This document shows positions 1-8,952 of a stretch of DNA of 64,000 bases, piece after piece (position 1 is the first letter of the stretch; the number at the start of each line of letters is the position of its first letter). The position numbers and the translations under genes were made by a program. The stretch comes from Aeromonas rivipollensis (GTDB lineage: Bacteria > Pseudomonadota > Gammaproteobacteria > Enterobacterales > Aeromonadaceae), in NCBI RefSeq assembly GCF_010974825.1, contig NZ_JAAILA010000031.1, forward strand, positions 181,463-245,462. The letters run 5' to 3'. The notes below the pieces were generated by a model. That model had not been told where the DNA came from and made no database searches. It saw only the letters and a program-made list of their open reading frames with translations.

Positions 1-19
1 GCCCTCAGCCCCGCCAACA

Positions 20-47
20 AAAGAGGGAGCCCATGGGCTCCCTCTTT
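20..47 (-). terminator. Terminator hairpin after the YbjL-type transporter gene
   Basis: A perfect 28-nt palindrome, with 13-bp arms 20-32 and 35-47 around a 2-nt centre, lies 30 bp past the stop codon of the leftward transporter gene. The outer A/T pairs give a short T run on either strand, so it could also serve a gene entering from the left. The tail is not strongly U-rich, so this is a likely but not certain intrinsic terminator. Confidence 0.65.
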
Positions 48-77
48 GCGGTTTACATCCTGTCAAGGCGACCCGGG

Positions 78-1763
78 CTAGAACCAGAAGCCGATGATGA
101 AGGAGCCCGCCAGGGTCAGCATCACGTTGGCCACCGCATAGGTGCCGGCGTAGCCGAGCGCCGGAATCGAGCTGTTGGCGGCCTCGTTGACCACATCCAT
201 GGCCGGGGCGCAGGTACGGGCCCCGGTGATGGCCCCGAGCAGCAGGGCCGGGTTCATTTTCAGTACCCAGACCCCGAACAGGTAGCCCACCAGCACCGGC
301 AAGGTGGTCACCAGCATGCCGGAGAAGAGCACCACCACCCCCACCTCGCTGAGGTGATCCAGGATGCCGCCACCGGCCTTCAGGCCAGTGCTCACCATAA
401 AGACCGCGAGGCCGAGATCCTTGGCCAGGCGCAGCGCCCCCGGCGGCACATAGCCGACGGTGGGGTGGTTGGCCCTCAGGTAACCCATCAGGATGCCCGC
501 CAGCAGCAGGCCGACGGCGTTGCCGAGACCGAACTCTATCTGGCCGAACACCAGGGAGACGGAGCCGATGAGCAGGCCCAGCACGAAGAAGGTGGTGAAG
601 GCCACCAGATCCGTGGTCTGGCTGTGGATGCTGATGAAGCCTATCTTGTTGGCCAGCAGTTTTACCCGCTGCTTCTCGCCGCTAATCTGCAGCACGTCGC
701 CCTTTTGCAGCATGATGTTGCGATCGAACGGCATCTCGATCTGGGAGCGCACCACCCGGTTGAGGAAGCAGCCCTTCTCGGTGAGGTTGAGCTCCACCAG
801 ATGGCGGCCCACCACTGAATCGTTCTTCACCACTATCTCTTCGGTGACTATCTGCAGGTCCAGCAGGTTGCGATCAAACACCTCCTTGCCGTTGCGGTAG
901 TTGACGTCCAGCTTCTCGTGGCTCTCGGGATAGCCCACCAGGGCGATCTCGTCCCCTTCCTGAATGACGGCATCGCCATCGGGGCTGGCCAGAATACCGT
1001 TGCGACGGATCCGCTCCACATAGCAGCCGGTGTGGGGGTAGATGCCGGTTTCGCGCAGGGTGCGGCCACCTATCCAGGCGGCCAGCTCGGGGCCGACCCT
1101 GTAGGCGCGGATGATGGGCAGATAGGTCTTGCGACTCTCGCTGTCGGAGAGTCCCCGCTCGCGGGCTATCTTTTGCGCCTCGGTATTGAGGTCGAGGCGA
1201 GCCAGGGAGGGGAGGTAGCGCACCACCAGCATCAGCCCCACCAGGCCCACCAGGTAGGTCAGGGCGTAGCCTATCCCCATGTTGTCGAGCACGGGTTGCA
1301 TGTCGGTGCCGTGGGGCAGGTTGAGCAGGCCGCTGCGCAGGGCATCCTGGGCCCCTACCAGCGCCGGGGTCGAGGTGAGCGACCCCGCCAGTATCCCCGC
1401 CGCCATGCCGGGCCCCAGGTTGAAGAACTTGGCCAGTCCCACCGTCAGCAGCAAGGCGGTCAGCAGGATCACCAGGGTCAGGGTGATGTAGTGGATGCCG
1501 TCGCGCAGGAAGACGCTGAAGAAGTGAGGGCCAGCCTCGATCCCCACACAGAAAATGAACAGCATGAAGCCGACGTTCTCGGTCGAGGTGGAGAACTGGA
1601 ACCCCATCTGGCCAAACAGCAGGGCGGTGAACAGCACCCCTATGGTGTTGCCAATCTGGAAGTTGCCGATGCGCACCTTGCCCAGCAACAGGCCGAAGGC
1701 CAGCACCACGAACAGCAGCAGGGAGTCGCTTTGATGTAGCAGTGTCACGAAATCTATGGTCAT
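78..1763 (-). CDS. ybjL: YbjL-type putative transporter, aspartate:alanine exchanger family
   Basis: This 561-aa inner-membrane protein has the same length as E. coli YbjL and follows it closely from memory. It has a hydrophobic N-terminal bundle (residues about 10-190), two central RCK/TrkA-C-like cytosolic domains (about 205-380) and a second membrane bundle (about 385-561). The second bundle contains a GARTCAPAM motif, and the internal duplication is typical of the aspartate:alanine exchanger family. The substrate of YbjL is not established, so amino-acid or dicarboxylate exchange is only a family-level inference. The ATG at 1763 gives full family length. The gene stands alone, reading away from a long gene-free stretch, with a terminator hairpin just downstream. 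Confidence 0.9.
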   Translation of the reverse strand: MTIDFVTLLHQSDSLLLFVVLAFGLLLGKVRIGNFQIGNTIGVLFTALLFGQMGFQFSTSTENVGFMLFIFCVGIEAGPHFFSVFLRDGIHYITLTLVILLTALLLTVGLAKFFNLGPGMAAGILAGSLTSTPALVGAQDALRSGLLNLPHGTDMQPVLDNMGIGYALTYLVGLVGLMLVVRYLPSLARLDLNTEAQKIARERGLSDSESRKTYLPIIRAYRVGPELAAWIGGRTLRETGIYPHTGCYVERIRRNGILASPDGDAVIQEGDEIALVGYPESHEKLDVNYRNGKEVFDRNLLDLQIVTEEIVVKNDSVVGRHLVELNLTEKGCFLNRVVRSQIEMPFDRNIMLQKGDVLQISGEKQRVKLLANKIGFISIHSQTTDLVAFTTFFVLGLLIGSVSLVFGQIEFGLGNAVGLLLAGILMGYLRANHPTVGYVPPGALRLAKDLGLAVFMVSTGLKAGGGILDHLSEVGVVVLFSGMLVTTLPVLVGYLFGVWVLKMNPALLLGAITGARTCAPAMDVVNEAANSSIPALGYAGTYAVANVMLTLAGSFIIGFWF

Positions 1764-2535
1764 GCCCGGAAAAACCGAGGAAAAAAGTGGGGCCGATATT
1801 GTGCCGTATCCCTCATCAAGAAAGAAGCGCGAAAGCGGATTAACAGCCAGTTAAGTGCTGGTCTCCCCGGGGAGGGGAGGGATGCGCGGGCGACTTGGGG
1901 AAAATACCTCTATTTTCCGCTGCCGTTCTCGCTGTCAATGAGTGATTTCTGCTGTCGGCGGGGGAAGGCGTGACAGCCCTGTGGACAATTTATTACCTGC
2001 TGCGCAGGGGGCGATTGAGCATGGTTTTCAGCATTTTTGACTGGTGTTGATAGAGGGATGCAAAGGAACCCTTTTTGCCGTTGGGGGGAGGCTGACCCAT
2101 GGCACGGGGCATGGCGAAAAAAAAGCGGGAGAAAGAGGATGTCTCGCCCCCGTCCGACCCATTTAGGGGGGAGGGCAAAAACAGGAGAAAATGGGGGGCT
2201 AGGTGTGTCGCCTCGCCAAAGCGGAGACAATCGCTGCCAACCTAGGCCTGCATTGGGTTTGGCACACTTACCCACAGAAACTGTGGATAACCCTGTTCAT
2301 GAAACTTGGTGATCAGCCTGCAAGCCGCGCCAATACTGGGGTGCAAGCGCTGTTCAAAAAATACCGGTAAAAAAATGTTTCTATAAAAATCAAATAGTTA
2401 TACGCAGCAGAACAAAACGCTGCTGGCCAGGAACCGGGGATCAAATGGGGAGTGCGCCGCGAGGGACGGCTTGTGCATTAAAATTGGCAGAGGAAAGCAC
2501 TAAAGTGGATAACTTGCACCGAGATGGTGAGGAAT
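1764..2535. other. Gene-free stretch with DnaA-box-like sites and an A+T-rich block
   Basis: About 770 bp lie between the transporter start and tRNA-Asn. I see no credible gene; the short open frames here have no ribosome site or recognisable product. It does hold several matches to the DnaA box TTATNCACA: a near match on the minus strand at 1979-1988, an inverted pair at 2269-2290, and a one-mismatch site at 2504-2512. An A+T-rich block at about 2356-2403 follows the pair. The leftward transporter promoter should lie near 1770-1850. Confidence 0.5.
2269..2290. promoter_or_regulatory. Inverted pair of DnaA-box-like sequences
   Basis: TTACCCACA (plus strand, 2269-2277) and a perfect TTATCCACA (minus strand, 2282-2290) face each other across a few bases, forming a dyad with 10-bp arms. 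A perfect R-type box next to a one-mismatch box, with other near matches at 1979-1988 and 2504-2512, suggests DnaA binding. Whether it titrates DnaA, regulates a promoter or has no role cannot be told from sequence. No replication gene is nearby. Confidence 0.4.
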
Positions 2536-2611
2536 TGGCTCCCCCGACTGGACTTGAACCAGTGACATACGGATTAACAGTCCGCCGTTCTACCGACTGA
2601 ACTACGGGGGA
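2536..2611 (-). tRNA. tRNA-Asn (anticodon GUU)
   Basis: A 76-nt cloverleaf is read on the minus strand. The acceptor arm TCCCCCG (5' end at 2611) pairs with CGGGGGA, followed by the G discriminator and an encoded CCA ending at 2536. The anticodon loop ACTGTTAAT carries GTT for asparagine. The D-loop GTTCAGTCGGTAGA and the T-arm GGTTCAAGTCC are canonical. It is transcribed away from uvrB. No adjoining tRNA is visible and no integrase or attachment duplication borders its 3' end, so it is not being used as an integration site here. Confidence 0.97.
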
Positions 2612-2743
2612 ACATCAGGCAAGGAGGAGCATCATACAGAGGTCGCATTTCGGGGTCAATAGCCGTCAGGGGCCGAGAGCGGATACCCAGGCCCGTCAAC
2701 TCGGGGTACACTGCTCTCTTGCCGTTTTTTGTCGGGAGTCGTC

Positions 2744-4756
2744 ATGAATAAGCCTTTCAAGCTGGCCAGCCAGTTTCAACCCGCGGGGGATCAGCCTGCG
2801 GCCATCGCCCGCCTGCTCGATGGCATAGAGTCCGGCCTCGCTCATCAGACTCTGCTCGGGGTGACTGGATCGGGCAAGACCTTCACCATGGCCAACGTCA
2901 TCGCCACCCTGAACCGCCCGACCATGATACTGGCTCCCAACAAGACCCTGGCTGCCCAGCTCTATGGGGAGATGAAGGAGTTCTTCCCCGAGAACTCGGT
3001 GGAGTACTTCGTCTCTTATTACGACTATTACCAGCCGGAAGCCTATGTGCCGACCACGGACACCTTTATAGAGAAGGATGCCTCCATCAACGATCACATC
3101 GAGCAGATGCGATTGTCGGCCACCAAGGCGCTGCTGGAGCGGCGCGACGTGGTGATCGTCGCCTCGGTATCGGCCATCTATGGTCTGGGGGACCCCCAGG
3201 CCTACCTCAGCATGATGCTGCATCTCAAGGTGGGGGATGTGATCAACCAGCGGGACATACTGCGCCGCCTCGCCGAGCTGCAATACACCCGCAACGACGT
3301 GGCGTTTAGCCGCGGCACCTTCCGGGTGCGGGGGGAGGTGATCGACATCTATCCTGCCGAATCGGACAAGCTGGCCCTGCGGGTGGAGCTGTTTGACGAG
3401 GAGGTGGAGCGCCTCTCCCAGTTCGATCCCCTGACCGGTGCCATAGAGCAGACTGTGGTGCGCTACACCATCTACCCCAAGACCCACTACGCCACGCCGA
3501 GAGAGACCATACTGGGCGCCATCGATCACATCAAGGAAGAGCTCAAGGGACGCCGCGAGCAGCTGTTGTCCCTGAACAAGCTGGTGGAAGAGCAGCGCAT
3601 CAGCCAGCGTACCCAGTTCGACATCGAGATGATGCAGGAGTTGGGGTACTGCTCCGGCATCGAGAACTACAGCCGCTATCTGTCAGGGCGTGCCCCCGGC
3701 GAGCCGCCGCCCACCCTGTTTGACTACCTGCCGGGGGATGGTTTGCTCATCATCGACGAGTCCCACGTCACAGTGCCGCAGATAGGCGCCATGTTCAAAG
3801 GGGACAGATCCCGCAAAGAGACCCTGGTGGAGTACGGCTTCCGGCTTCCCTCGGCGCTCGACAACAGGCCGCTGAAGTTTGACGAGTTCGAGGCCCTGAT
3901 GCCCCAGACTGTGTTCGTCTCGGCGACCCCTGGCCCCTACGAGCTGGAAAAATCCGGCGGCGATGTTGTGCAGCAGGTGGTGCGCCCCACCGGCTTGCTC
4001 GATCCTGTCATCGAGGTACGCCCCGTCACCACCCAGGTGGACGACTTGCTATCCGAGATCCGGTTGCGGGTGGCGGTGGAGGAGCGGGTGCTGGTCACCA
4101 CCCTCACCAAGCGGATGGCGGAGGATTTGACCGAATATCTGGCGGATCACGACGTGCGGGTGCGTTACCTGCATTCGGACATAGACACAGTGGAGCGGGT
4201 GGAGATCATTCGCGATCTGCGCCTCGGCAAGTTCGACGTGCTGGTGGGCATCAACCTGCTGCGGGAAGGGCTCGACATGCCGGAGGTGTCCCTGGTGGCC
4301 ATCCTGGATGCGGACAAGGAGGGCTTCCTGCGCTCCACCCGCTCCCTCATCCAGACCATAGGCCGCGCCGCCCGCAACCTCAACGGCAAGGTCATTCTCT
4401 ACGGCGACACCATCACCAACTCCATGAAGGTGGCCATAGAAGAGACCGAACGGCGCCGTGCCTTGCAGCACGCCCACAACCTGGAGCACGGCATCACGCC
4501 AACAGGCCTCAACAAGTCGGTGGGGGATGTGATGGACATGGGGGGGAGCCGGACTGCCGGCAAACCGGGTAGGGGCGGTCGCAAGGCGGCCGAGCCGCAA
4601 GGGGAGTACCATGCCCGCTCCGCCAGCGAGATCGCCAAAGAGATCAAGCGGATGGAGGAGCAGATGTTCCAGCATGCCCGGGATCTGGAGTTCGAGCAGG
4701 CCGCCGCCATGCGGGATCAGATCCAGCGGCTGCGCGGCGAGTTGATCGAATCATGA
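2744..4756 (+). CDS. uvrB: UvrABC system protein B (excinuclease subunit)
   Basis: UvrB is the damage-verifying helicase-like subunit of nucleotide excision repair. It is loaded by UvrA and recruits UvrC. The 670-aa product has Walker A GVTGSGKT at about residues 39-46, the DNA-strand-separating beta-hairpin with [10 protein letters not shown] at about 92-101, a DESH Walker B, helicase motifs V/VI ([20 protein letters not shown]) and a C-terminal UVR domain at about 630-668 that binds UvrC. I chose ATG 2744 because it follows GGGAG at good spacing and matches the E. coli N-terminus; an in-frame TTG at 2729 is less likely. No LexA box is recognisable in the 130 bp upstream. Its last 4 bp overlap the next gene. 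Confidence 0.98.
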   Translation: MNKPFKLASQFQPAGDQPAAIARLLDGIESGLAHQTLLGVTGSGKTFTMANVIATLNRPTMILAPNKTLAAQLYGEMKEFFPENSVEYFVSYYDYYQPEAYVPTTDTFIEKDASINDHIEQMRLSATKALLERRDVVIVASVSAIYGLGDPQAYLSMMLHLKVGDVINQRDILRRLAELQYTRNDVAFSRGTFRVRGEVIDIYPAESDKLALRVELFDEEVERLSQFDPLTGAIEQTVVRYTIYPKTHYATPRETILGAIDHIKEELKGRREQLLSLNKLVEEQRISQRTQFDIEMMQELGYCSGIENYSRYLSGRAPGEPPPTLFDYLPGDGLLIIDESHVTVPQIGAMFKGDRSRKETLVEYGFRLPSALDNRPLKFDEFEALMPQTVFVSATPGPYELEKSGGDVVQQVVRPTGLLDPVIEVRPVTTQVDDLLSEIRLRVAVEERVLVTTLTKRMAEDLTEYLADHDVRVRYLHSDIDTVERVEIIRDLRLGKFDVLVGINLLREGLDMPEVSLVAILDADKEGFLRSTRSLIQTIGRAARNLNGKVILYGDTITNSMKVAIEETERRRALQHAHNLEHGITPTGLNKSVGDVMDMGGSRTAGKPGRGGRKAAEPQGEYHARSASEIAKEIKRMEEQMFQHARDLEFEQAAAMRDQIQRLRGELIES

Positions 4757-5010
4757 GTGGCAAGCGCTGGCTGATCTGGCGGCGCTTGCGCCGCCTCTAT
4801 GCCGGTTTTCGCCACCCGGACACCCCCTGGTGGGCCAAGGGGCTGGTGATCCTCATCCTCGTCTATGGCATCAGTCCGGTGGATCTCATCCCGGATCTGG
4901 TGCCCTTCGTTGGCTGGCTCGACGACGTCAGCCTGCTGCTGTTGCTGCTCTGGGGGTGGGAGTCCTGCCTGCCCGCAACGGTCAGGAAGGGGCTGGATAC
5001 CCTGGAATGA
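4753..5010 (+). CDS. Small DUF1232 (YkvA-like) membrane protein
   Basis: The 85-aa product carries the DUF1232 signature: a hydrophobic helix, then [21 protein letters not shown] (only slightly longer than the core motif SPxDLIPD), then a second hydrophobic stretch rich in leucine. The N-terminus is strongly basic ([13 protein letters not shown]), suggesting a cytoplasmic amphipathic lead. The function of DUF1232 proteins is unknown. The start codon overlaps the uvrB stop as ATGA, so the two are almost certainly translationally coupled, which raises the question of a link to excision repair. Confidence 0.88.
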   Translation: MSGKRWLIWRRLRRLYAGFRHPDTPWWAKGLVILILVYGISPVDLIPDLVPFVGWLDDVSLLLLLLWGWESCLPATVRKGLDTLE

Positions 5011-5090
5011 GGGGAGAGGCGATGCCGCAGATTGTCGGGCGCAAGGCATTGGCGTAGACTCCACGCCGTTCACTTCATGGGTATGAGAAA

Positions 5091-5741
5091 ATGGATCTGA
5101 TCCTGTTTGCAATCGACTTTATTCTGCACGTTGACGTGCACCTGAAAGAGCTGTTCGAGCACTATGGCATCTGGGTTTATGCCATCCTGTTCCTCATCAT
5201 CTTCTGTGAGACCGGCCTGGTGGTGACCCCCTTCCTGCCCGGCGATTCCCTGCTGTTTGCCGCAGGCGCCCTCACAGTGGGAAGCGTGCTGGACGTGCAC
5301 ACCCTTGCGGGGGTGCTGATCATCGCCGCCGTGCTCGGCAACGTGGTGAACTACACCATAGGCCACTTCTTCGGGGATCAGCTGTTTCGCAATCCCGATT
5401 CGAAGATCTTCCGCCGCGACTATCTGGTCAAGACCCATGCCTTCTATGCCAAGCATGGGGGCAAGACCATCATCATCACCCGTTTCCTGCCCATAGTGCG
5501 TACCTTTGCCCCCTTCGTGGCCGGCATGGGAGCCATGACCTACCCGCGCTTCCTGGCGTTCAACCTGATTGGCGGCTTGCTGTGGGTGTTGTCGTTCGTC
5601 TACGCGGGCCACTTCTTCGGCAACCTGCCGGTGGTGCGTCACAACTTCACTCTGCTCATCTTCGGCATCATCGGCATCTCGCTGCTGCCCATGGTCGTTG
5701 GCATGGTGAAGGCCAGGATGAACACCGCCAGGGCAAGTTGA
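5091..5741 (+). CDS. dedA: DedA-family membrane protein (DedA)
   Basis: DedA/DUF401-type VTT proteins sit in the inner membrane. They are thought to act in undecaprenyl-phosphate or phospholipid recycling and in keeping the proton motive force. The 216-aa product starts [17 protein letters not shown] and aligns closely with E. coli DedA. It has the family motifs [19 protein letters not shown] (about 38-56), a [F/Y]xxxR helix region ([14 protein letters not shown]) and [15 protein letters not shown] (about 132-146). The closest match from memory is DedA itself rather than YqjA or YghB. It starts 80 bp after the DUF1232 gene and ends at a strong hairpin terminator. Confidence 0.93.
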   Translation: MDLILFAIDFILHVDVHLKELFEHYGIWVYAILFLIIFCETGLVVTPFLPGDSLLFAAGALTVGSVLDVHTLAGVLIIAAVLGNVVNYTIGHFFGDQLFRNPDSKIFRRDYLVKTHAFYAKHGGKTIIITRFLPIVRTFAPFVAGMGAMTYPRFLAFNLIGGLLWVLSFVYAGHFFGNLPVVRHNFTLLIFGIIGISLLPMVVGMVKARMNTARAS

Positions 5742-5787
5742 GGATGTGCTAAAGAAGGCCGCGTGCTGCAGAGCCTGCGATCACAAG

Positions 5788-5814
5788 AAAGGGGAGCCAC
5801 AGTGGCTCCCCTTT
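5788..5814. terminator. Bidirectional terminator between dedA and the dsbB tail array
   Basis: A 12-bp stem (5788-5799 with 5803-5814) and 3-nt loop end in TTTT on the plus strand; on the other strand the stem is followed by TTTCTTG. It terminates dedA and could also end leftward transcripts from the dsbB side. It probably marks the old boundary of this convergent pair before the 196-bp units accumulated. Confidence 0.85.
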
Positions 5815-5817
5815 TCG

Positions 5818-5975
5818 TTATCCAAGCTTGTCACTGTCTGTGCCCGGCATGGCTGGTTTGGCTGCAACAACGGTAAACAGTACTTGGGCAGTGAGCACTA
5901 CAAACAGCGGCTGGCGGCGAAGATGGCCACCAGCCAGATGACAGGGGCATGGAGAAACAGGACCGACTTGGATGG
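5818..5975 (-). pseudogene. Outermost dsbB-like 3' fragment with a divergent tail
   Basis: Positions 5912-5975 match the dsbB tail region and still encode HAPVIWLVAIFAA. Towards 5857 the similarity to the dsbB end fades. In the dsbB frame it meets TAG just after AASRCL. In the neighbouring frame it continues as a hydrophobic tail, LFVVLTAQVLFTVV followed by AAKPAMPGTDSDKLG and a TAA at 5818-5820, right beside the dedA terminator. This may be an older dsbB end displaced outwards, now frameshifted by one or two bases relative to its upstream part. It has no start of its own. Confidence 0.55.
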
Positions 5976-6045
5976 CTGACACCGCTGATTGAAAAGGGAG
6001 CCAATGGCTCCCTTTTTGTATGCGTCATATATGGCGGCGTCAGCT

Positions 6046-6171
6046 TCAGTTGCAGCAACGGCCCTTGACCAGGTTGCCGATGGCGACCACCGCAAATACC
6101 AGCAGGTAGGCGGCTAAGCTGGCCACCAGCCAGATGACAGGGGCATGGATAAACGGGATCGACTTGGATGG
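6046..6171 (-). pseudogene. Second orphan dsbB 3' cassette
   Basis: This unit encodes PFIHAPVIWLVASLAAYLL and then the same end as intact dsbB, NLVKGRCCN, with the stop at 6046-6048. Compared with the intact gene, the fourth-helix start differs (HAPVIWLVASLA instead of SMPQWLVAIFA), while the last twenty or so residues are identical. It has no start codon or ribosome site of its own. A GGGAGCCA hairpin at 5992-6016 follows it on the minus strand. Confidence 0.75.
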
Positions 6172-6241
6172 CTGACACCGCTGATTGAAAAGGGAGCCAA
6201 TGGCTCCCTCTTTGTATGCGTCATATATGGCGGCGTCAGCT

Positions 6242-6367
6242 TCAGTTGCAGCAGCGGCCCTTGACCAGGTTGCCGATGGCGACCACAGCAAACACCAGCA
6301 GGTAGACGGCTAAGCTGGCCACCAACCAGATGACAGGGGTTTGGAGAGACGGGATTGGCTTGGGTGG
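6242..6367 (-). pseudogene. First orphan dsbB 3' cassette
   Basis: This is the unit nearest to intact dsbB. Its frame reads SLQTPVIWLVASLAVYLL and then VFAVVAIGNLVKGRCCN, stopping at 6242-6244. It differs from the second cassette at several codons (LQT for IHA, AV for AA), yet the shared C-terminus is unchanged. A hairpin at 6188-6213 follows it. It is separated from dsbB by the hairpin at 6384-6408. Confidence 0.75.
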
Positions 6368-6383
6368 CTGACACCGCTGATTG

Positions 6384-6408
6384 AAAAGGGAGTCGATGAC
6401 TCCCTTTT
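6384..6408 (-). terminator. dsbB terminator hairpin
   Basis: An 11-bp stem (6384-6394 with 6398-6408) and 3-nt loop lie about 30 bp past the dsbB stop on the minus strand. The U tract is short. Equivalent hairpins recur in the two outer repeat units at 6188-6213 and 5992-6016, with compensating base changes in the stem (GTC/GAC here, GCCA/TGGC in the others). That supports selection for the fold. Confidence 0.75.
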
Positions 6409-6436
6409 GTATGCGTCATATATGGCGGCGTCAGCT

Positions 6437-6958
6437 TCAGTTGCAGCAACGGCCCTTGACCAGGTTGCCGATGGCGACCACAGCAAACACCAGCAGGTAG
6501 GCGGCGAAGATGGCCACCAGCCACTGCGGCATGGAGAAACTCAGGAACTGCCAGCTGATCTCGCTGCAATCGCCGTCCGGGAAGAAGAGCCAGGGCACCC
6601 ACTTGTCGAGGGGAGCCCAGCTTGGGAAATCGACGAAGCCTTCGCACACATTGAAGGGGGAGGGGTTCACCTGGTAATCCACATGCTTGAGCGCCAGTTT
6701 CAGGCCCCAGAATGAGCTGTAGCCCCACAGCAGCATGGCGCTCCAGCGGAGATACCACTTCTCTGGTGCCACCATGCCGAGCAGGCCGGCAGCGAACACC
6801 CCTAGGATGGCGATCCGCTCATAGATGCACATCACGCAAGGGTGCAGACCCAACACATGCTGGAAGAAGAGGGCGCACAGCTCGAAGCAGAGGGCGGACG
6901 CGGCCAGCAAGCCCCAGGCCAGACGGTGGCTGGCAATACGGCGAAGAAACTCGATCAT
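6437..6958 (-). CDS. dsbB: Disulfide bond formation protein DsbB
   Basis: DsbB reoxidises periplasmic DsbA and passes electrons to quinones; it sits in the inner membrane with four helices. The 173-aa product has the first periplasmic pair CVMC at residues 41-44 and the second pair at Cys105 (PSPFNVCEG) and Cys131 (GDCSEISWQF), as the family requires. The C-terminus ends in KGRCCN, giving an extra cytosolic Cys pair at 171-172. It lies downstream of nhaB in the same direction, in the order dsbB-nhaB-fadR-spoVR known from E. coli. The oddity is downstream: its last 35-40 codons are repeated in a tandem array. Confidence 0.96.
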   Translation of the reverse strand: MIEFLRRIASHRLAWGLLAASALCFELCALFFQHVLGLHPCVMCIYERIAILGVFAAGLLGMVAPEKWYLRWSAMLLWGYSSFWGLKLALKHVDYQVNPSPFNVCEGFVDFPSWAPLDKWVPWLFFPDGDCSEISWQFLSFSMPQWLVAIFAAYLLVFAVVAIGNLVKGRCCN

Positions 6959-7019
6959 CTGATTGATCTCACAGAGAAAAATAGTGGCTGAATTAGAGCA
7001 GAGCCCTACTTAAAAAGAA

Positions 7020-7037
7020 AGGGGCCTAATGGCCCCT
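7020..7037 (-). terminator. nhaB terminator
   Basis: AGGGGCC and GGCCCCT arms around TAAT (7020-7037) are followed on the minus strand by TTCTTTTTA, a good intrinsic terminator. It sits 8 bp past the nhaB stop and about 60 bp before dsbB, so dsbB probably needs its own promoter in 6960-7015. Confidence 0.85.
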
Positions 7038-7044
7038 AGCATCA

Positions 7045-8619
7045 TCAGTGTGCCGCTGGTACCAGGGTCGGCACGGCGCCACCCTGCGTCAGCCAGCCAG
7101 CCTGGTAGAACCATTCGGTGGCAGGGGCGAGCAGTTGCTCCACCGCAAAGAAACCCACCAGCCCCAGCACCAGGGTGTAGGGCAGGGCCATCCACACCAT
7201 GCGGCCATAGGAGAGGCGCAGCAGCGGCGCCAGCGCCGAGGTCAGCATGAACAGGAAGGCTGCCTGGCCATTGGGGGTGGCCACCGACGGCAGGTTGGTC
7301 CCGGTGTTGATGGCCACTGCCAGCAGATCGAAATGCTCGCGGCTGATGGCGCCATTGAGCAGGGCGGTCTTCACCTCGTTGATGTAGACGGTGCCGACGA
7401 AGACGTTGTCGCTCACCATGGAGAGCAAGCCGTTGGCCAGATAGAAGAGGGCGAGCTGATCCTCGGGTTTGGCGGCCAGCACCCACTGGATCACCGGCTT
7501 GAACAGCTGTTGATCGATGATCACCGCGACCACGCTGAAGAAGACGGTGAGCAGGGCAGTGAAGGGCAGCGCCTCATGGAAGGCCTTGCCGAGGGCATGC
7601 TCCTCGGTGACGCCGGTGAAGGACGTCGCGAGCACTATGACGGTCAGGCCGATCAGGCCCACCGCCGCCAGATGCAGTGCCAGTCCTGTGATGAGCCAGA
7701 TGGCGATGGCCGCCTGGACCAGCAGCTTGGCCTTCTCTTGCGGGCTGCGCTGGGCATCTTCGTCGCGCTCGTAGGCTTCCATGATGTGGCGCACGGGCTC
7801 GGGCAACTTGGTGCCATAACCGAACCAGCGGAACTTCTCCACCAGGATGCAGGTGAGCAGACCGCAGAGGAAGACGGGAAGGGTGACCGGGGCCATGCGA
7901 ATGGCAAATTCACCGAAATGCCAGCCCGCCTGCTCGCCTATGATGAGGTTCTGGGGCTCGCCGACCAAGGTGCAAACACCCCCCAGGGCAGTGCCGATGG
8001 CGGCGTGCATCATCAGGCTGCGCAAAAAGGCGCGGAACTCGTTCAGGTGCTGGCGAGACAGCTCGTCAATGTCCTCGTCATCCTGATGCTGACCCTCAAA
8101 CTCGTCACGGGAGGCCACCTTGTGATAGATGGCGTAGAAACCGGTGGCGACGCTGATGACCACGGCGATCACCGTCAGGGCGTCGAGGAAGGCGGACAAG
8201 AAGGCCGACACCAGGCAGAAGGCGAGGGAGAGCAGGGTCTTGGAATGGATGCGGACCAGCATCTTGGTGAAGACGTAGAGCAGCAACTGCTTCATGAAAT
8301 AGATGCCGGCCACCATGAAGACCAGCAACAGCAGCACTTCGATGTTGGCCACCAGCTCATGTTTGATCTGGTTAGCCGAGGTCATGCCGATGAGCACGGC
8401 TTCGATGGCCAGCAGGCCGCCGGGTTGCAGCGGGTAGCACTTGAGCGCCATGGCCAGGGTGAAGATGAACTCGACCACCAGCAACCAGCCAGCCAGGAAG
8501 GGATCAATGTGGAAGACGATCGGATTGATCAGCAGGAATATGACGATGGCAATTTTGTACCACCGAGGGGCATTACCCAAAAAATTCTTTGCAAAAGCGC
8601 GCCCTAGGCTGATTGGCAT
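7045..8619 (-). CDS. nhaB: Na+/H+ antiporter NhaB
   Basis: NhaB exports sodium in exchange for protons across the inner membrane, helping pH and salt tolerance. The 524-aa product matches E. coli NhaB along its length, for example the N-terminal [17 protein letters not shown], the [19 protein letters not shown] segment near residue 145, the [17 protein letters not shown] block near 225 and [18 protein letters not shown] near 450. About 12 hydrophobic segments are visible. The ATG at 8619 gives the family N-terminus. It diverges from fadR, the same arrangement as in E. coli, and ends at a strong terminator. Confidence 0.97.
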   Translation of the reverse strand: MPISLGRAFAKNFLGNAPRWYKIAIVIFLLINPIVFHIDPFLAGWLLVVEFIFTLAMALKCYPLQPGGLLAIEAVLIGMTSANQIKHELVANIEVLLLLVFMVAGIYFMKQLLLYVFTKMLVRIHSKTLLSLAFCLVSAFLSAFLDALTVIAVVISVATGFYAIYHKVASRDEFEGQHQDDEDIDELSRQHLNEFRAFLRSLMMHAAIGTALGGVCTLVGEPQNLIIGEQAGWHFGEFAIRMAPVTLPVFLCGLLTCILVEKFRWFGYGTKLPEPVRHIMEAYERDEDAQRSPQEKAKLLVQAAIAIWLITGLALHLAAVGLIGLTVIVLATSFTGVTEEHALGKAFHEALPFTALLTVFFSVVAVIIDQQLFKPVIQWVLAAKPEDQLALFYLANGLLSMVSDNVFVGTVYINEVKTALLNGAISREHFDLLAVAINTGTNLPSVATPNGQAAFLFMLTSALAPLLRLSYGRMVWMALPYTLVLGLVGFFAVEQLLAPATEWFYQAGWLTQGGAVPTLVPAAH

Positions 8620-8952
8620 AATGATGGTTCTCTGTTCTGTTGTTGGTATCTGCGTCTATGCAGTCGAGCCCGACTCGACCCGAACATCCGGATATTCACC
8701 TTTATCAAATTGATTGCACATGATTTTAATCAAGGGAGCGCTAACTATAAATAACGCCGCACTGCTTGCCCAGCGGCGAGGCGTCGATATCACCATCATT
8801 TGGTGTTGCTTGGCTCCGGCCATGTCGTCGTATACATATTTTTAACAAAAAGTTCGGGTTAATGTGAGCAGAGGACTGACCTTCTGCTTGCCAGCATTAC
8901 CGGCTTTGCTATTATTCGTGAGCCTTTTTACGCACTACAACAGAGTCACCAC
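8620..8952. promoter_or_regulatory. Divergent nhaB/fadR promoter region
   Basis: This 333-bp intergenic space must hold the promoters for leftward nhaB and rightward fadR. The parts near 8700-8760 and 8830-8860 are A+T-rich. A small inverted repeat (GCCGC and GCGGC, near 8756-8777) is visible in the middle. I could not pick out a convincing -35/-10 pair or FadR operator. Confidence 0.4.

Larger units (their letters stand above)
5818..6430 (-). repeat. Tandem array of duplicated dsbB 3' ends with terminators
   Basis: Downstream of dsbB the gene's last 100-odd bases plus a terminator are repeated in tandem at a period of 196 bp. The marker CTGACACCG occurs at 5976, 6172 and 6368. Each unit has a tail coding segment in frame with dsbB, a stop codon, the conserved stretch ATGCGTCATATATGGCGGCG, then a GGGAGCC-type hairpin. 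Two near copies stop at 6242 and 6046. A third, outermost copy (5818-5975) shares only part of the unit and encodes a different tail. Substitutions are scattered between units, so the array is not a recent assembly artefact. Confidence 0.9.

Noticed and set aside
78..1763. Plus-strand genes opposite the transporter
   Set aside because: Long antisense frames such as 918-1739 are shadows of the G+C-rich transporter gene; the products are His/Gln/Ala-rich without motifs.
2260..2410. Chromosomal origin oriC
   Set aside because: DnaA-box-like sites and an A+T-rich block are present, but the neighbours (ybjL, tRNA-Asn, uvrB) are not the gidA/mioC-type context expected of the gamma-proteobacterial origin, and no GATC-rich repeat array is seen.
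2536..2611. tRNA-Asn as an integration site for a genomic island
   Set aside because: No integrase gene, no direct repeat of the tRNA 3' end and no foreign-looking block lie next to it.
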